The notes under the pieces are model-generated. The model saw only the letters and a list, made by a program, of their open reading frames with translations. It ran no database searches and was not told the DNA's origin. From positions 109,390 to 173,389 of the forward strand of contig JAFXCQ010000012.1 in assembly GCA_017521425.1 (NCBI GenBank): DNA of 64,000 bases, read 5' to 3'. This document shows positions 43,980 to 52,804 of this stretch, one piece after another. This DNA comes from Clostridia bacterium (GTDB lineage Bacteria > Bacillota > Clostridia > Oscillospirales > Acutalibacteraceae). Positions within the stretch are counted from its first letter, which is position 1, and every line of letters starts with the position of its first letter. The position numbers and the translations under genes are program-made.

Positions 43980-44333
43980 TCAGATATTATCAAGCAAACC
44001 AAAACTTACTGATAATGCCTTATCAATTCTGTCCATATCATTTTCGGGTAAATTCCCCATTCGCTCTTTTAATCGTTGTTTGTCCAGAGTTCTTATTTGT
44101 TCAAGCAAAACAATTGAATCTTTAGAAAGTCCACAGTCATTTGCATTAACACTTATATGAGTCGGTAAATTTGTTTTGAATTTCTGACTTGTTATAGCAG
44201 CTGCAATAACTGTCGGGCTATATTTGTTACCCACATTATTTTGAACAATAAGTACTGGTCTTACACCGCCTTGCTCCGAACCGACAACGGGACTTAAATC
44301 TGCGTAGTAGATATCGCCTCTTTTAATAGTCAC
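43980..44333 (-). CDS. MazF/PemK-type mRNA interferase, no antitoxin seen
   Basis: A 117-residue toxin-family endoribonuclease. Hallmarks are [30 protein letters not shown] (with the catalytic Arg), [11 protein letters not shown] and the Thr/Ser-bearing [14 protein letters not shown]. It is close to B. subtilis EndoA (NdoA). In Bacillus an antitoxin gene sits directly before it; here the 172 bases upstream hold no such frame. The N-terminus follows the family, so ATG 44333 is likely. Confidence 0.93.
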   Translation of the reverse strand: MTIKRGDIYYADLSPVVGSEQGGVRPVLIVQNNVGNKYSPTVIAAAITSQKFKTNLPTHISVNANDCGLSKDSIVLLEQIRTLDKQRLKERMGNLPENDMDRIDKALSVSFGLLDNI

Positions 44334-44470
44334 TGTATCACTCTCCGATGTTATGTTTGTACATCCCTATTTTTGACTGAATTTACAAAAATAATCATAA
44401 AAAGCGAAAAGTTAGTAAGTTTTAAAAAATAAAACTCTATTACAGTATATTATTTTTTGAATTTTTGTGT

Positions 44471-44502
44471 TAAAAAACCGCTAAGAAATCTTAGCGGTTA
44501 AA
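44471..44502 (-). terminator. Terminator after the LRR protein gene
   Basis: Arms AACCGCTAAGA and TCTTAGCGGTT with TTTTTT on the minus strand. Confidence 0.88.
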
Positions 44503-44505
44503 AAT

Positions 44506-45393
44506 TTATTGAAGTACATATTTGATTTCATCTTTAAGTGCTGCTGCGTGTGCCTCTGAATCCTGCTTGCAATAAATTGTAAATTCTTCATTAGTACCGG
44601 AGAAAGCACTTGCACCAATTTCGGTAACAGATTCAGGAATTGTAAGTTTCATAAGAGAAGTACAACCTGAAAAAGCATTTTTACCTATTGATAAAGTCTG
44701 TTGCGGAAGTTTAATATTTGTAAGAGCTTTACAATTCTGGAATGCTGCCGCACCTATTTCAACACTACTGCCATCACTCATAAAATAAACACTTTTAAGT
44801 TTTTGACAATCGCTGAATGCAGCATTATCAATTGTATTAATTGAGCTTGGTATGTAAACACTTGTTATCTGACTGCTCTTAAAACAGTTATAACCAATTT
44901 TTGTAACTGGTAAACCATTGATTGTTGCAGGAATATTTGGTGTTATATCACTACCAAAATAACTGTTGATAGTAACAGAGTCACCATTTATAGTATATTT
45001 ATAATCTACCATCTGAACAACAGGTTCTTTAGTTGTTGGTTCAGTTGTAGTTGTTGTGCTGCTTGGAGTAACCTGAGGAACATAATCACTCGGGTAAACG
45101 ATGCTTATAACAACATTCGGACTTGTTGAAGGAACTGTAGCAGTAGGGTCAGATGGGTTTATAGTAGAACTTTCTGGTTCTGTTGATAAATCGAGTGAAT
45201 TTATGTAAGCATCCCAATCGAAAAAACTTTCGCTTTCAACAGGTTGTTGCACAAGTAAAGTTGTTGATGGTACTGAAAGCGAAGTAGTCGGTGTGCTTGG
45301 TTCAACATCTTTAAAAAGACTTATTGTAACAATACCTGCTACAAGAACAACAGCAATCGCAACTGCAGCGATAATTTTTGTAGATTTTTTCAT
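44506..45393 (-). CDS. Surface protein with BspA-type leucine-rich repeats
   Basis: A 295-residue protein with one N-terminal membrane helix (IIAAVAIAVVLVAGIVTISLF), a Ser/Thr/Pro-rich stalk (about 33-125), then about four to five LRR_5 repeats, such as ITSVYIPSSINTIDNAAFSD, LTNIKLPQQTLSIGKNAFSG and MKLTIPESVTEIGASAFSG. BspA-like proteins bind host or bacterial surfaces. The helix is uncleaved-looking, so it is probably anchored by its N-terminus. It is monocistronic. Confidence 0.9.
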   Translation of the reverse strand: MKKSTKIIAAVAIAVVLVAGIVTISLFKDVEPSTPTTSLSVPSTTLLVQQPVESESFFDWDAYINSLDLSTEPESSTINPSDPTATVPSTSPNVVISIVYPSDYVPQVTPSSTTTTTEPTTKEPVVQMVDYKYTINGDSVTINSYFGSDITPNIPATINGLPVTKIGYNCFKSSQITSVYIPSSINTIDNAAFSDCQKLKSVYFMSDGSSVEIGAAAFQNCKALTNIKLPQQTLSIGKNAFSGCTSLMKLTIPESVTEIGASAFSGTNEEFTIYCKQDSEAHAAALKDEIKYVLQ

Positions 45394-45530
45394 ATATAAA
45401 CTCCCTTAAGAAATTGGTCGAAATAATATACTTTGTCATTATACTATAAAGAAATTAAAAAGTATATAGTATTTTTTTACCAAATTGTGAATTAAATATT
45501 TCAACAATATGCTAAAATTGAACGATTAAC

Positions 45531-45559
45531 TTGTAAATAATTATACAGTGTGTTAAAAT
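45531..45559 (+). promoter_or_regulatory. Promoter of the GH13 glucosidase gene
   Basis: TTGTAA, 17-base spacer, TAAAAT, about 33 bases ahead of the start codon. I see no convincing cre site. Confidence 0.6.
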
Positions 45560-45591
45560 ATCTGCAAATATGTATAAAGAGAGGTATTTTT

Positions 45592-47265
45592 ATGCAAAAA
45601 AACTGGTACAAAGAGATGGTTGTATATCAGGTATGGCCACGCAGTTTCAAAGACTCTAATGGTGACGGTATTGGTGACCTTGAGGGTATCTATTCAAAGC
45701 TTGATTATATTAAGAGCATCGGTATAGATGCAATCTGGTTCTCCCCTCTTTTCTGCTCACCTAATGCTGACTATGGTTATGACATTGCTGATTATATGGA
45801 TATTAACCCTGAATACGGCGATATGGATACATTTAAAAAGGTGTTAAACGGTGCTCATGAACGCGGAATGAAAGTGTTTATGGACCTTGTTGTGAACCAC
45901 ACATCAACAGAACACAAATGGTTTAAGGAAAGCTGCAAGAGTGTTGACAACCCTTACCACGATTATTATATCTGGAGAAAAGGTAAAGGTAAAAACGGTA
46001 AAAAACCACCAAACAACTGGCTCTCTACATTTGAAGGCGGTGCTTGGGAATATGTTGAAAGTGTTGATGAATATTATCTTCACGTTTTCACAAAAGGTCA
46101 GCCTGACTTAAATATGGATAACCCTAAGGTTCGTGAAGAAGTTAAAAACATTATGAAATTCTGGCTCGATATGGGTGTTGACGGTTTCCGTGAAGACGTT
46201 ATTACATACATTTCAAAGAAAGAGGGACTTCCAAATGGTATTCCGATTCCTGTTGCTTGTGGTATGGAACACTACAACTGTGGCCCTCACCTTTACGAGT
46301 ATCTTAAAGAATTCCACGATGATGTTCTTTCAAAATATGATTGCTTCACAGTTGGTGAAGGTCCGCTTCTTACTACTGACAGAGCATTAAAATTTGTTAC
46401 TGAAGGTGAAGGTCAGGTTCTTAAAACAATGTTCAGTTTCGACCATCTTGAAGCAGACTGCTTTATGACTGACTGGATTAAAACACCTTTCAGCCTTAAA
46501 AAGATGAAAAAGTGCTACCAAAAATGGTATGATGCTATGAATGGTAAAGCTTGGCACACACTTTACCTTGAAAACCATGACCATCCACGAATTGTTGACC
46601 GCTACGGTAGTTTAAAATACAGAGTTGAAAGTGCGAAAATGCTTGCAACAATGTGCTACTTACAAAAAGGTACACCTTTCATTTACCAAGGTCAGGAAAT
46701 CGGTATGACCAACATTGAACTTCATTCTATTGATGAATTCAAAGATATGATTACATTTAACAACCAGAAGATGTTTAATAAACTTGGTATTAAAGGCGAA
46801 AAATTCATTAAGATGGCAAACGCAGGTTCTCGTGAAAACTCAAGAACACCTGTTCAATGGGATGACTCTGAATATGCTGGTTTCTCAACAGTAGAGCCTT
46901 GGTTCAACCTTAACCCTAACTATAAAGAAATAAATGTTGCGGCGTCAGAAAAAGACCCTGACAGTATTCTTAACTATTACAGAAAACTTTTAAAATTCAG
47001 AAAAGAAAACGAAGTTGCTATTTACGGTTCATTTAAACAATACTATGAAAACAGTAAAGAACTCTTTGTATATGAAAGAGAACTTGATGGTGTTAAATTA
47101 CTTGTAATCAATTCATTCACAGAAAAAGAAGTTGAATTCAAAGCACCACAAGGTTTCGACCTTACTAAAGGCGAACTCGTTCTTTCAAACTACAACTACC
47201 CTGCTACAACAAGTAACGGCTTCAAAACAAAGCCATACGAAACAAGAGTTTACTTATTCAAATAA
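45592..47265 (+). CDS. Alpha-glucosidase, GH13 oligo-1,6-glucosidase type
   Basis: A 557-residue cytoplasmic GH13 enzyme. The start MQKNWYKEMVVYQVWPRSF follows AGAGAGG; an earlier frame start at 45550 lacks family match. Catalytic residues: Asp202 (DGFREDVIT), Glu256 (FTVGEGPLL) and Asp330 (ENHDHPR). The GH13_31 enzymes usually have VGEMPG and NHDQPR, so both neighbours are changed. It should cut alpha-1,6 or alpha-1,4 links of short malto- or isomalto-oligosaccharides, or trehalose phosphate. No sugar transporter is adjacent. Confidence 0.93.
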   Translation: MQKNWYKEMVVYQVWPRSFKDSNGDGIGDLEGIYSKLDYIKSIGIDAIWFSPLFCSPNADYGYDIADYMDINPEYGDMDTFKKVLNGAHERGMKVFMDLVVNHTSTEHKWFKESCKSVDNPYHDYYIWRKGKGKNGKKPPNNWLSTFEGGAWEYVESVDEYYLHVFTKGQPDLNMDNPKVREEVKNIMKFWLDMGVDGFREDVITYISKKEGLPNGIPIPVACGMEHYNCGPHLYEYLKEFHDDVLSKYDCFTVGEGPLLTTDRALKFVTEGEGQVLKTMFSFDHLEADCFMTDWIKTPFSLKKMKKCYQKWYDAMNGKAWHTLYLENHDHPRIVDRYGSLKYRVESAKMLATMCYLQKGTPFIYQGQEIGMTNIELHSIDEFKDMITFNNQKMFNKLGIKGEKFIKMANAGSRENSRTPVQWDDSEYAGFSTVEPWFNLNPNYKEINVAASEKDPDSILNYYRKLLKFRKENEVAIYGSFKQYYENSKELFVYERELDGVKLLVINSFTEKEVEFKAPQGFDLTKGELVLSNYNYPATTSNGFKTKPYETRVYLFK

Positions 47266-47300
47266 AAAAAACAGACCGAGTCACTCGGTCTGTTTTTTTA
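47264..47300. terminator. Bidirectional terminator
   Basis: Arms AAAACAGACCGAG and CTCGGTCTGTTTT with T runs on both strands, between convergent genes. Confidence 0.92.
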
Positions 47301-48188
47301 TTTTATTTCTAAATCTGCATAAACCGGGAAATGATCTGAAACATATCGTTCATCAACACCCGCGGTTACTACTTTGTATGATAATGCATCAAAATTATCA
47401 TTTACCATTACATAGTCAATAATATAACCAGAATGCTTTGATGGTTTCGTGTCGTGATATGTAAGGTAATCCATTGTATCCTTTGCTTGATATTTGGTGT
47501 CGTGAAGAACTTTTGTAAATTGCACATAGTTGTCTGAACCCTCAACAACATTCATATCAGCGGTAAACACAACTGGTAAATCTTTATATTCTTCGATATG
47601 CTCTAAAATCATTTTAACACTTTCTTCTCTCGCCTTTATACCCTCGTGGTCGAAGTGCGAGTTAACGTGTACATATTGTTCTTTTGTTTCTTTATTTTCT
47701 AACACTGCCCAGGTGCAAATACGAATACAAGCGGCATCCCAACCTAAAGAAGGTTTTTCTGGTGTTTCTGAAAGCCAGAAGTTACCGCTATCTATAAGAT
47801 TATATTTATCTTTAAGATAAAACACAGCAGAATATTCACCCTGGTTTTTACCATCATCACGAGCAACACCAACATAATCGTAATCTGTAAGAGTTTCTTT
47901 TAATGTTGCCATCCATTCAGGAGTTGCCTCTTGCACACCAATTGAATCTGCCTTACTGTTTACCATTGTATCTGTAACAATACCAATTCTGTCTTCCCAG
48001 GTATCACGGCCAACATTTGTACAACGGATATTAAAACTCATAATTCTCAATACATCTTCGCGTTTCGGCTCAAAATCTTCAATAACATCTGGCCAGTCTT
48101 TATAAAGAAGAACACCCGCAGTAACACCAATTGCCACTACTAAAACGATTGAAATAATACTGATAATCTTTCTCTTCTTTTTGTACAT
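47298..48188 (-). CDS. Endonuclease/exonuclease/phosphatase family protein, membrane-anchored
   Basis: A 296-residue protein. An N-terminal basic stretch and helix (KIISIISIVLVVAIGVTAGVLLY) place the domain outside the membrane. EEP motifs: IMSFNIRC, GVQEATPEW with the metal Glu, VNSHFDHEG, FTADMNVVEGS (D-x-N) and YVSDHFPVYADL with the catalytic Asp-His. It could act on sugar phosphates, lipids or nucleic acids. It lies 17 bases after the phosphohexomutase gene and is likely the last gene of a three-gene operon. Confidence 0.9.
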   Translation of the reverse strand: MYKKKRKIISIISIVLVVAIGVTAGVLLYKDWPDVIEDFEPKREDVLRIMSFNIRCTNVGRDTWEDRIGIVTDTMVNSKADSIGVQEATPEWMATLKETLTDYDYVGVARDDGKNQGEYSAVFYLKDKYNLIDSGNFWLSETPEKPSLGWDAACIRICTWAVLENKETKEQYVHVNSHFDHEGIKAREESVKMILEHIEEYKDLPVVFTADMNVVEGSDNYVQFTKVLHDTKYQAKDTMDYLTYHDTKPSKHSGYIIDYVMVNDNFDALSYKVVTAGVDERYVSDHFPVYADLEIK

Positions 48189-48205
48189 AACTAAAATTCA
48201 CTTTC

Positions 48206-49705
48206 TTAAAAATTTATATTTAATTTATTATATTTACTTAAAAATGCTTTTAATTCATCAAGCATTTTTTCAGTACCCCTCTTTGAATTGCTCTCACAAT
48301 TCGCAACGAGTAATGGTTCGTGAAGACTGAGTCTTAAAAGCATCCAGCCATCACCATTCTTTTTATCAAAATTAACTTTAACACCTTCAAAGTTCAGCTT
48401 AACGCGTTCAATACCATCTGTATTATCAGCAAAATCCTTGAATGAATCTAAAACTGAATTACCATATTCTATGAAATCATCAGTTTCAATTTTAATTCTT
48501 ATTTCACATTCTTCTGCTGGTTCTTTCAATTTTTTCAAAACATCCTCAAGAGTCTTGCCTTGTTTTCTCAAAGAAGCTAACAAAATAACTATCTGAGTTG
48601 CAAGGTACGCACCATCATCAAGGTAGTAATTTTCTAAAAATGCGGCATGACCCGATGTTTCAATTGCTAAAGGCGCTTTGTTACCCTCGTCAAAAGTAAG
48701 GCGCTTTGCCTCATCTATTACATTTTTGTAACCTCGCTTAAATCTGCGGTGAATACCACCTAACTCAGTTTCTATAAATTCTGTAAGACCATCAGAAGTA
48801 ACAGAATCAGTAACTACTATACCGCCCGGACAATCTTTAAGTGCAATATATGACGCTAATGCCACCAATCTGTTGCGATTTATGGGTTTACCATTTTTAT
48901 CCACACAAGCAGAACGGTCGCAGTCGGTGTCAAAAATTATACCTAAATCAGCGTTTGCTTTAGTTGTTGCCTGTGAAATAGCTTCCATAGCAGCTTTGTT
49001 TTCTGGGTTTGGCTGATGTGTCGGAAAATGCCCGTTAGGACTCACCGCAACACTACCCGATGTATCGGCACCAAGAGGCTCTAAAACATCTGTTATATAA
49101 AATCCACCTACACCATTACTCGGGTCAACAACAATTTTAAGATTTTTCAACGGGTGTTCGTAATCCTCGGCATTTACACCCTTTTTAATCATTTCACGAA
49201 GCCCCTCACAATACGTTCCCATATTATTGAGCTTTTTTATATTCGCTTTAAAATCGTCCTTTAACCATTTTTTGTTAGATGCCTTGCTAAGAATTTCTTT
49301 TATATCATCACCTGAATAACCACCATCACGGGTAAAGAATTTAAGACCATTCATTTCCATAGGCAAATGACTTGCGGTTATTTCTATTGCGGCATCCATA
49401 TTATGATTTATTATAGACATAAACATAGAAGGCGTTGATGATAAACCACAGTCATAAACATCAACACCCATTTCAGCAAGTACATTGCTAATGAGCATTT
49501 TTATATTGATTGAAGAAATTCGCGAATCGTAACCGATTGCAACCTTCAAATCTTCAAATTTACTGATTTTTTGCTCTAAATGATTTACGAATGCCCAAGT
49601 AATTGATTGTAATCTTTCGGCAGTCAAATCGATTGGTCTGCCATCTGTTGAAAATGCAGAACCCCTTATATCTGTTCCACTTTTCAAATACATTAAATCA
49701 TCCAT
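48206..49705 (-). CDS. Phosphohexomutase (phosphomannomutase/phosphoglucomutase family)
   Basis: A 499-residue alpha-D-phosphohexomutase. The phosphoserine loop is EITASHLPMEMNG, the metal loop IIFDTDCDRS (D-x-D-x-D type), the sugar-binding loop ETSGHAAF and a C-terminal phosphate loop (SNSKRGTEKML). It moves the phosphate between C1 and C6 of glucose or mannose. It overlaps the methyltransferase gene by eight bases. Confidence 0.92.
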   Translation of the reverse strand: MDDLMYLKSGTDIRGSAFSTDGRPIDLTAERLQSITWAFVNHLEQKISKFEDLKVAIGYDSRISSINIKMLISNVLAEMGVDVYDCGLSSTPSMFMSIINHNMDAAIEITASHLPMEMNGLKFFTRDGGYSGDDIKEILSKASNKKWLKDDFKANIKKLNNMGTYCEGLREMIKKGVNAEDYEHPLKNLKIVVDPSNGVGGFYITDVLEPLGADTSGSVAVSPNGHFPTHQPNPENKAAMEAISQATTKANADLGIIFDTDCDRSACVDKNGKPINRNRLVALASYIALKDCPGGIVVTDSVTSDGLTEFIETELGGIHRRFKRGYKNVIDEAKRLTFDEGNKAPLAIETSGHAAFLENYYLDDGAYLATQIVILLASLRKQGKTLEDVLKKLKEPAEECEIRIKIETDDFIEYGNSVLDSFKDFADNTDGIERVKLNFEGVKVNFDKKNGDGWMLLRLSLHEPLLVANCESNSKRGTEKMLDELKAFLSKYNKLNINF

Positions 49706-50450
49706 AAACTCCGCTCCTCCCTACTATGTAAGTTACACGCTCAGTAGTTTCATCAGGCATATCGAATGTAGATTCAGCATATCGTTTTAAAACTCTAAAC
49801 CCCGCTTCTTCAATTGCAGTTGTGAGTTCTTCATCGGTATATGCTACCTCATTAAAATTCTCGCCACATCTTGAATAGTTTTCTCCATCTTTGACAAAAA
49901 AATCGAGGTTAATATTTACAGTTTTATTATCAGTCTGCAGTGTATTTCTCCAGGCACAATAAACGTTTTTCTCGTCGTAAATAAAAATATTATTACCAAG
50001 AATTTTTTGGTGCTTATAAAGTGTATTTGCATCAAAAATAATTATGCCATCAGTATCAAGAAAATTTATAAGATTTTTAAAGGTCTTTTTTACTAATTCG
50101 TAATCAGTTATATGGTTGATACTGTCCAATGCACAAACAATTGCCCTCACAGAACCATAAAGGTCAGTTTCCTCCATTCTCTGACAAAGAAACATTACAT
50201 TTTCGCCACTCTCTGCCGCTTTATTCTGTGCTTCAGACAGCATATCGTAAGATGCATCTGTACCAATCACTTCAAAACCCATTTTTGAAAGCTCAATCGA
50301 AAGCGAACCAGTTCCACAAGCCAAATCTAAAAGAAGACCATCCTTAATATTATATTTTTTTAAAATTCCACGAATATATTCTGCTCTACCCTTATAATCA
50401 ACATTTTTTGTTAATTCATCATAATAGTAAGCAAAAGAATTGTAAGACAT
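49698..50450 (-). CDS. SAM-dependent methyltransferase, class I
   Basis: A 250-residue methyltransferase of the type found with MTs of unknown target: MSYNSFAYYYDELTKNVDY, SAM motif LLDLACGTGSLSIELSKMG, GTDASYDML, then IVCALDSINHI and IIFDANTLYKH. It heads a three-gene minus-strand operon with a sugar mutase and an EEP protein. The substrate cannot be told. Confidence 0.9.
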   Translation of the reverse strand: MSYNSFAYYYDELTKNVDYKGRAEYIRGILKKYNIKDGLLLDLACGTGSLSIELSKMGFEVIGTDASYDMLSEAQNKAAESGENVMFLCQRMEETDLYGSVRAIVCALDSINHITDYELVKKTFKNLINFLDTDGIIIFDANTLYKHQKILGNNIFIYDEKNVYCAWRNTLQTDNKTVNINLDFFVKDGENYSRCGENFNEVAYTDEELTTAIEEAGFRVLKRYAESTFDMPDETTERVTYIVGRSGVYG

Positions 50451-50595
50451 AAAATCACTCTCTCCTAAAGAGATTTTAACATATTTATTCTAATATGTAA
50501 ATACAACAAATTTACTTTGAAAATTTTATATACTTTCCACCTTTAAAAATTTACCAAAATATGTTAAAATTTTAAAAAAACAAGGAGGGTTTTCT

Positions 50596-52122
50596 ATGAT
50601 AAAAGTTCTTGCAATATTGCTTTCTGTGATTTTAATGTCACTTACAGTTGTTCCTGCATTTGCAGCAAATGAAGAATGCAACTGTGGTGAACCACCAATT
50701 ATTTATGTTGCGGCACTCGGTAGTGGTACTTTAACACTTGATGAGGGTACAAAAAACGAAAGAGTTTTATTCAGACCAGATACAGGTTATATTATCGGTG
50801 AGCTGATGCCTGTTGTTTCTGCCGCAGGTCAGTTAATAAATGATGGTGACTACGATGCTTTCGGCGATGTTTTAATAGAATGCGTAAATAAGATTTTTGG
50901 TGATTTAGCACTCGATAAGGATGGTAACTCTTCAGATAGAGTTACTTGTGAAGAATTCCACCCTACAGATGAGGTCCCTCATAGCTTAGACCACAACTAT
51001 TATTTCGGTTATGACTTCAGACTTGACCCTATTGAAAACGCAAAAGGACTTTACCAATACATTCAGGAAGTCAAAGAATTAACTAAACACGACACAGTTC
51101 AGCTTCGCGCTTCAAGTATGGGCGGTGTAACTACTATGAGTTACATTAAACTTTACGGTACAAAGGATATTGAAACAATTATTTTCCAATGTTGTCCACT
51201 TTTAGGCACCGCTGTTGCGGGTGAGCTTTACACAGGTAAAGTAGAACTTAATGCAGACGCAATTGAACGCTATGCAGCACAGGCTATGCCAGAACTTGAA
51301 AACGACTTTTTGGGTGGTATGGTTTATCTTCTTTTAGAAATGCTTGTAACTGCAGGACTTTTAGATGAACTAATCGAAATCGGTGATGAGTTAGTTTTAA
51401 ATTTAAAAGACAGAGTATTTAACGAAGCACTTATTCCTATGTTTGCTACGATGCCGGGTATTTGGAGCTTTGTTCCACACGAATATTACGAGGATGCTAA
51501 AGTTTTTATGAAACTCGACCCTGTTGAAAATGCAAAACTTATTGAAAGAATAGATTTTTACCATTATGAGGTTCAACAAAGCGCAGAAAAGTTAATTACT
51601 GAATCAAAAGCAAATGGAACAACCTTCTATAATGTTGTTGGTTACAATATGCAAAGAACTCCACTTGTTTCTGCTTACCTTAACGATTCTGATGGTACAG
51701 TTGATACAAAGTACGCCTCTCTCGGTGCTACTTGTGCCGATATCAATGGATATTTACCAAAAGATTATGTGCAACAAAGATATACTGATAAAGATTTCAT
51801 ATCACCCGATCTCAGAATTGATGCTTCAACTTCTATAATGCCTGAAAGCACCTGGTTTGTAAAAGATATGATGCATTCCTCAACTCACGATGGACATGGT
51901 GAAATGTACAAATGGATGTTCGAAAGCGAAGAACAGCTTACTGTATTCAGCAATCGCAATTACCCGCAATTTATGCAAAATGATGTTGCTAACCAGAGAT
52001 TTATACCTGTTCACGTTGAAAAAGGTGAAATTGGCACTTCATTTGACAACTTCTTCAGAATGCCATCATTTATACATTTTATTGATTTGCTTTCGAAGTT
52101 GATAAAATTCTTTTTGGCTTGA
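50596..52122 (+). CDS. Secreted LCAT-like alpha/beta hydrolase
   Basis: A 508-residue exported protein: signal peptide MIKVLAILLSVILMSLTVVP with a likely cut after AFA. The early part has YVAALGSGTL, and FGYDFRLDPIENAKGLYQYI resembles the DWR-type lead-in of lecithin:cholesterol acyltransferases. The probable nucleophile is the second Ser in RASSMGGVTTMSY, an S-x-G-G elbow that departs from classic GxSxG. HDGHGEMYKWM near the C-terminus may give the catalytic His. AAGGAGGG precedes the ATG. Lipase or acyltransferase action on outer lipids is inferred. Confidence 0.75.
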   Translation: MIKVLAILLSVILMSLTVVPAFAANEECNCGEPPIIYVAALGSGTLTLDEGTKNERVLFRPDTGYIIGELMPVVSAAGQLINDGDYDAFGDVLIECVNKIFGDLALDKDGNSSDRVTCEEFHPTDEVPHSLDHNYYFGYDFRLDPIENAKGLYQYIQEVKELTKHDTVQLRASSMGGVTTMSYIKLYGTKDIETIIFQCCPLLGTAVAGELYTGKVELNADAIERYAAQAMPELENDFLGGMVYLLLEMLVTAGLLDELIEIGDELVLNLKDRVFNEALIPMFATMPGIWSFVPHEYYEDAKVFMKLDPVENAKLIERIDFYHYEVQQSAEKLITESKANGTTFYNVVGYNMQRTPLVSAYLNDSDGTVDTKYASLGATCADINGYLPKDYVQQRYTDKDFISPDLRIDASTSIMPESTWFVKDMMHSSTHDGHGEMYKWMFESEEQLTVFSNRNYPQFMQNDVANQRFIPVHVEKGEIGTSFDNFFRMPSFIHFIDLLSKLIKFFLA

Positions 52123-52151
52123 GATAGATATTAGGTTTTAGGTATTAGAAA

Positions 52152-52197
52152 AAGTTCTGTCATTTTAGTTTACAGAAAACTTAAAATGACAGAACTT
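52152..52197 (+). terminator. Terminator after the secreted hydrolase gene
   Basis: Long arms AAGTTCTGTCATTTTA and TAAAATGACAGAACTT around an AC-rich loop, then GTTTTTATT. Confidence 0.85.
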
Positions 52198-52253
52198 GTT
52201 TTTATTATTCAATAGTAATTATAATTGTCAACCGCAGGTCCACAATTTTTAAT

Positions 52254-52785
52254 TTATTCCCAAACTCCCTCATACACCAAATCAGGTAATTCAGAAGCCA
52301 AATCATTATAATAATCAACCTGAACATAGTTTTCTGCATTATCGCTTATAGCGAAAGCAACACTCGCTGTGTGAGTACCTAAAGCACTGATTTCACCCGG
52401 TTCAAAAAGGTTTGCCTGTGGGTATATTTTTAATTCTTTGCCTGACTTGTCATACGCTTTAAAGTGTGCCGAACTTATAACAAGACCATTTGAAATATCA
52501 TCATTGGAGTATTCATAAATTACAACCACTACCCTGTCTGCGTCTGGTGCATTTTCATCAGTTGTCTCAGGCTCTGTTTCATAAACAGATGTAATTTTCA
52601 AAGAGTAACTTCCTTCAGGAGACTCAAAGATACTGTCTTTTGTACCATCGTGCATTACAGCACCCGACTTAATTTTCTCTTCAAGTGTTGGCACTTTTTT
52701 ACGGGTTAAAATAGCAACCACAACTGTAATTGCAATAACTAACGCAATAATACTAAAACAGATTTTCATTGCTTTTTTACTCACA
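52254..52785 (-). CDS. Membrane-anchored DUF4352/DUF5067-like extracellular protein
   Basis: A protein of about 176 residues: N-terminal helix ICFSIIALVIAITVVVAIL, then an outer beta-sandwich-like domain with DADRVVVVIYEYSND, LVISSAHFKAYDKSGKEL and EISALGTHTASVAFAI. These suit the DUF4352/DUF5067 immunoglobulin-like families. The start is GTG 52785, set by AAAGGA eight bases ahead; the ORF could extend upstream to 52808. It lies 19 bases after addA in the same direction. Confidence 0.75.
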
Positions 52786-52804
52786 AAACCAATCCTTTCA
52801 AAAA

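Noticed and set aside
45481..45560. Catabolite (cre) site near the GH13 promoter
   Set aside because: TTGAACGATTAAC only loosely matches and lacks the correct spacing of the cre consensus.
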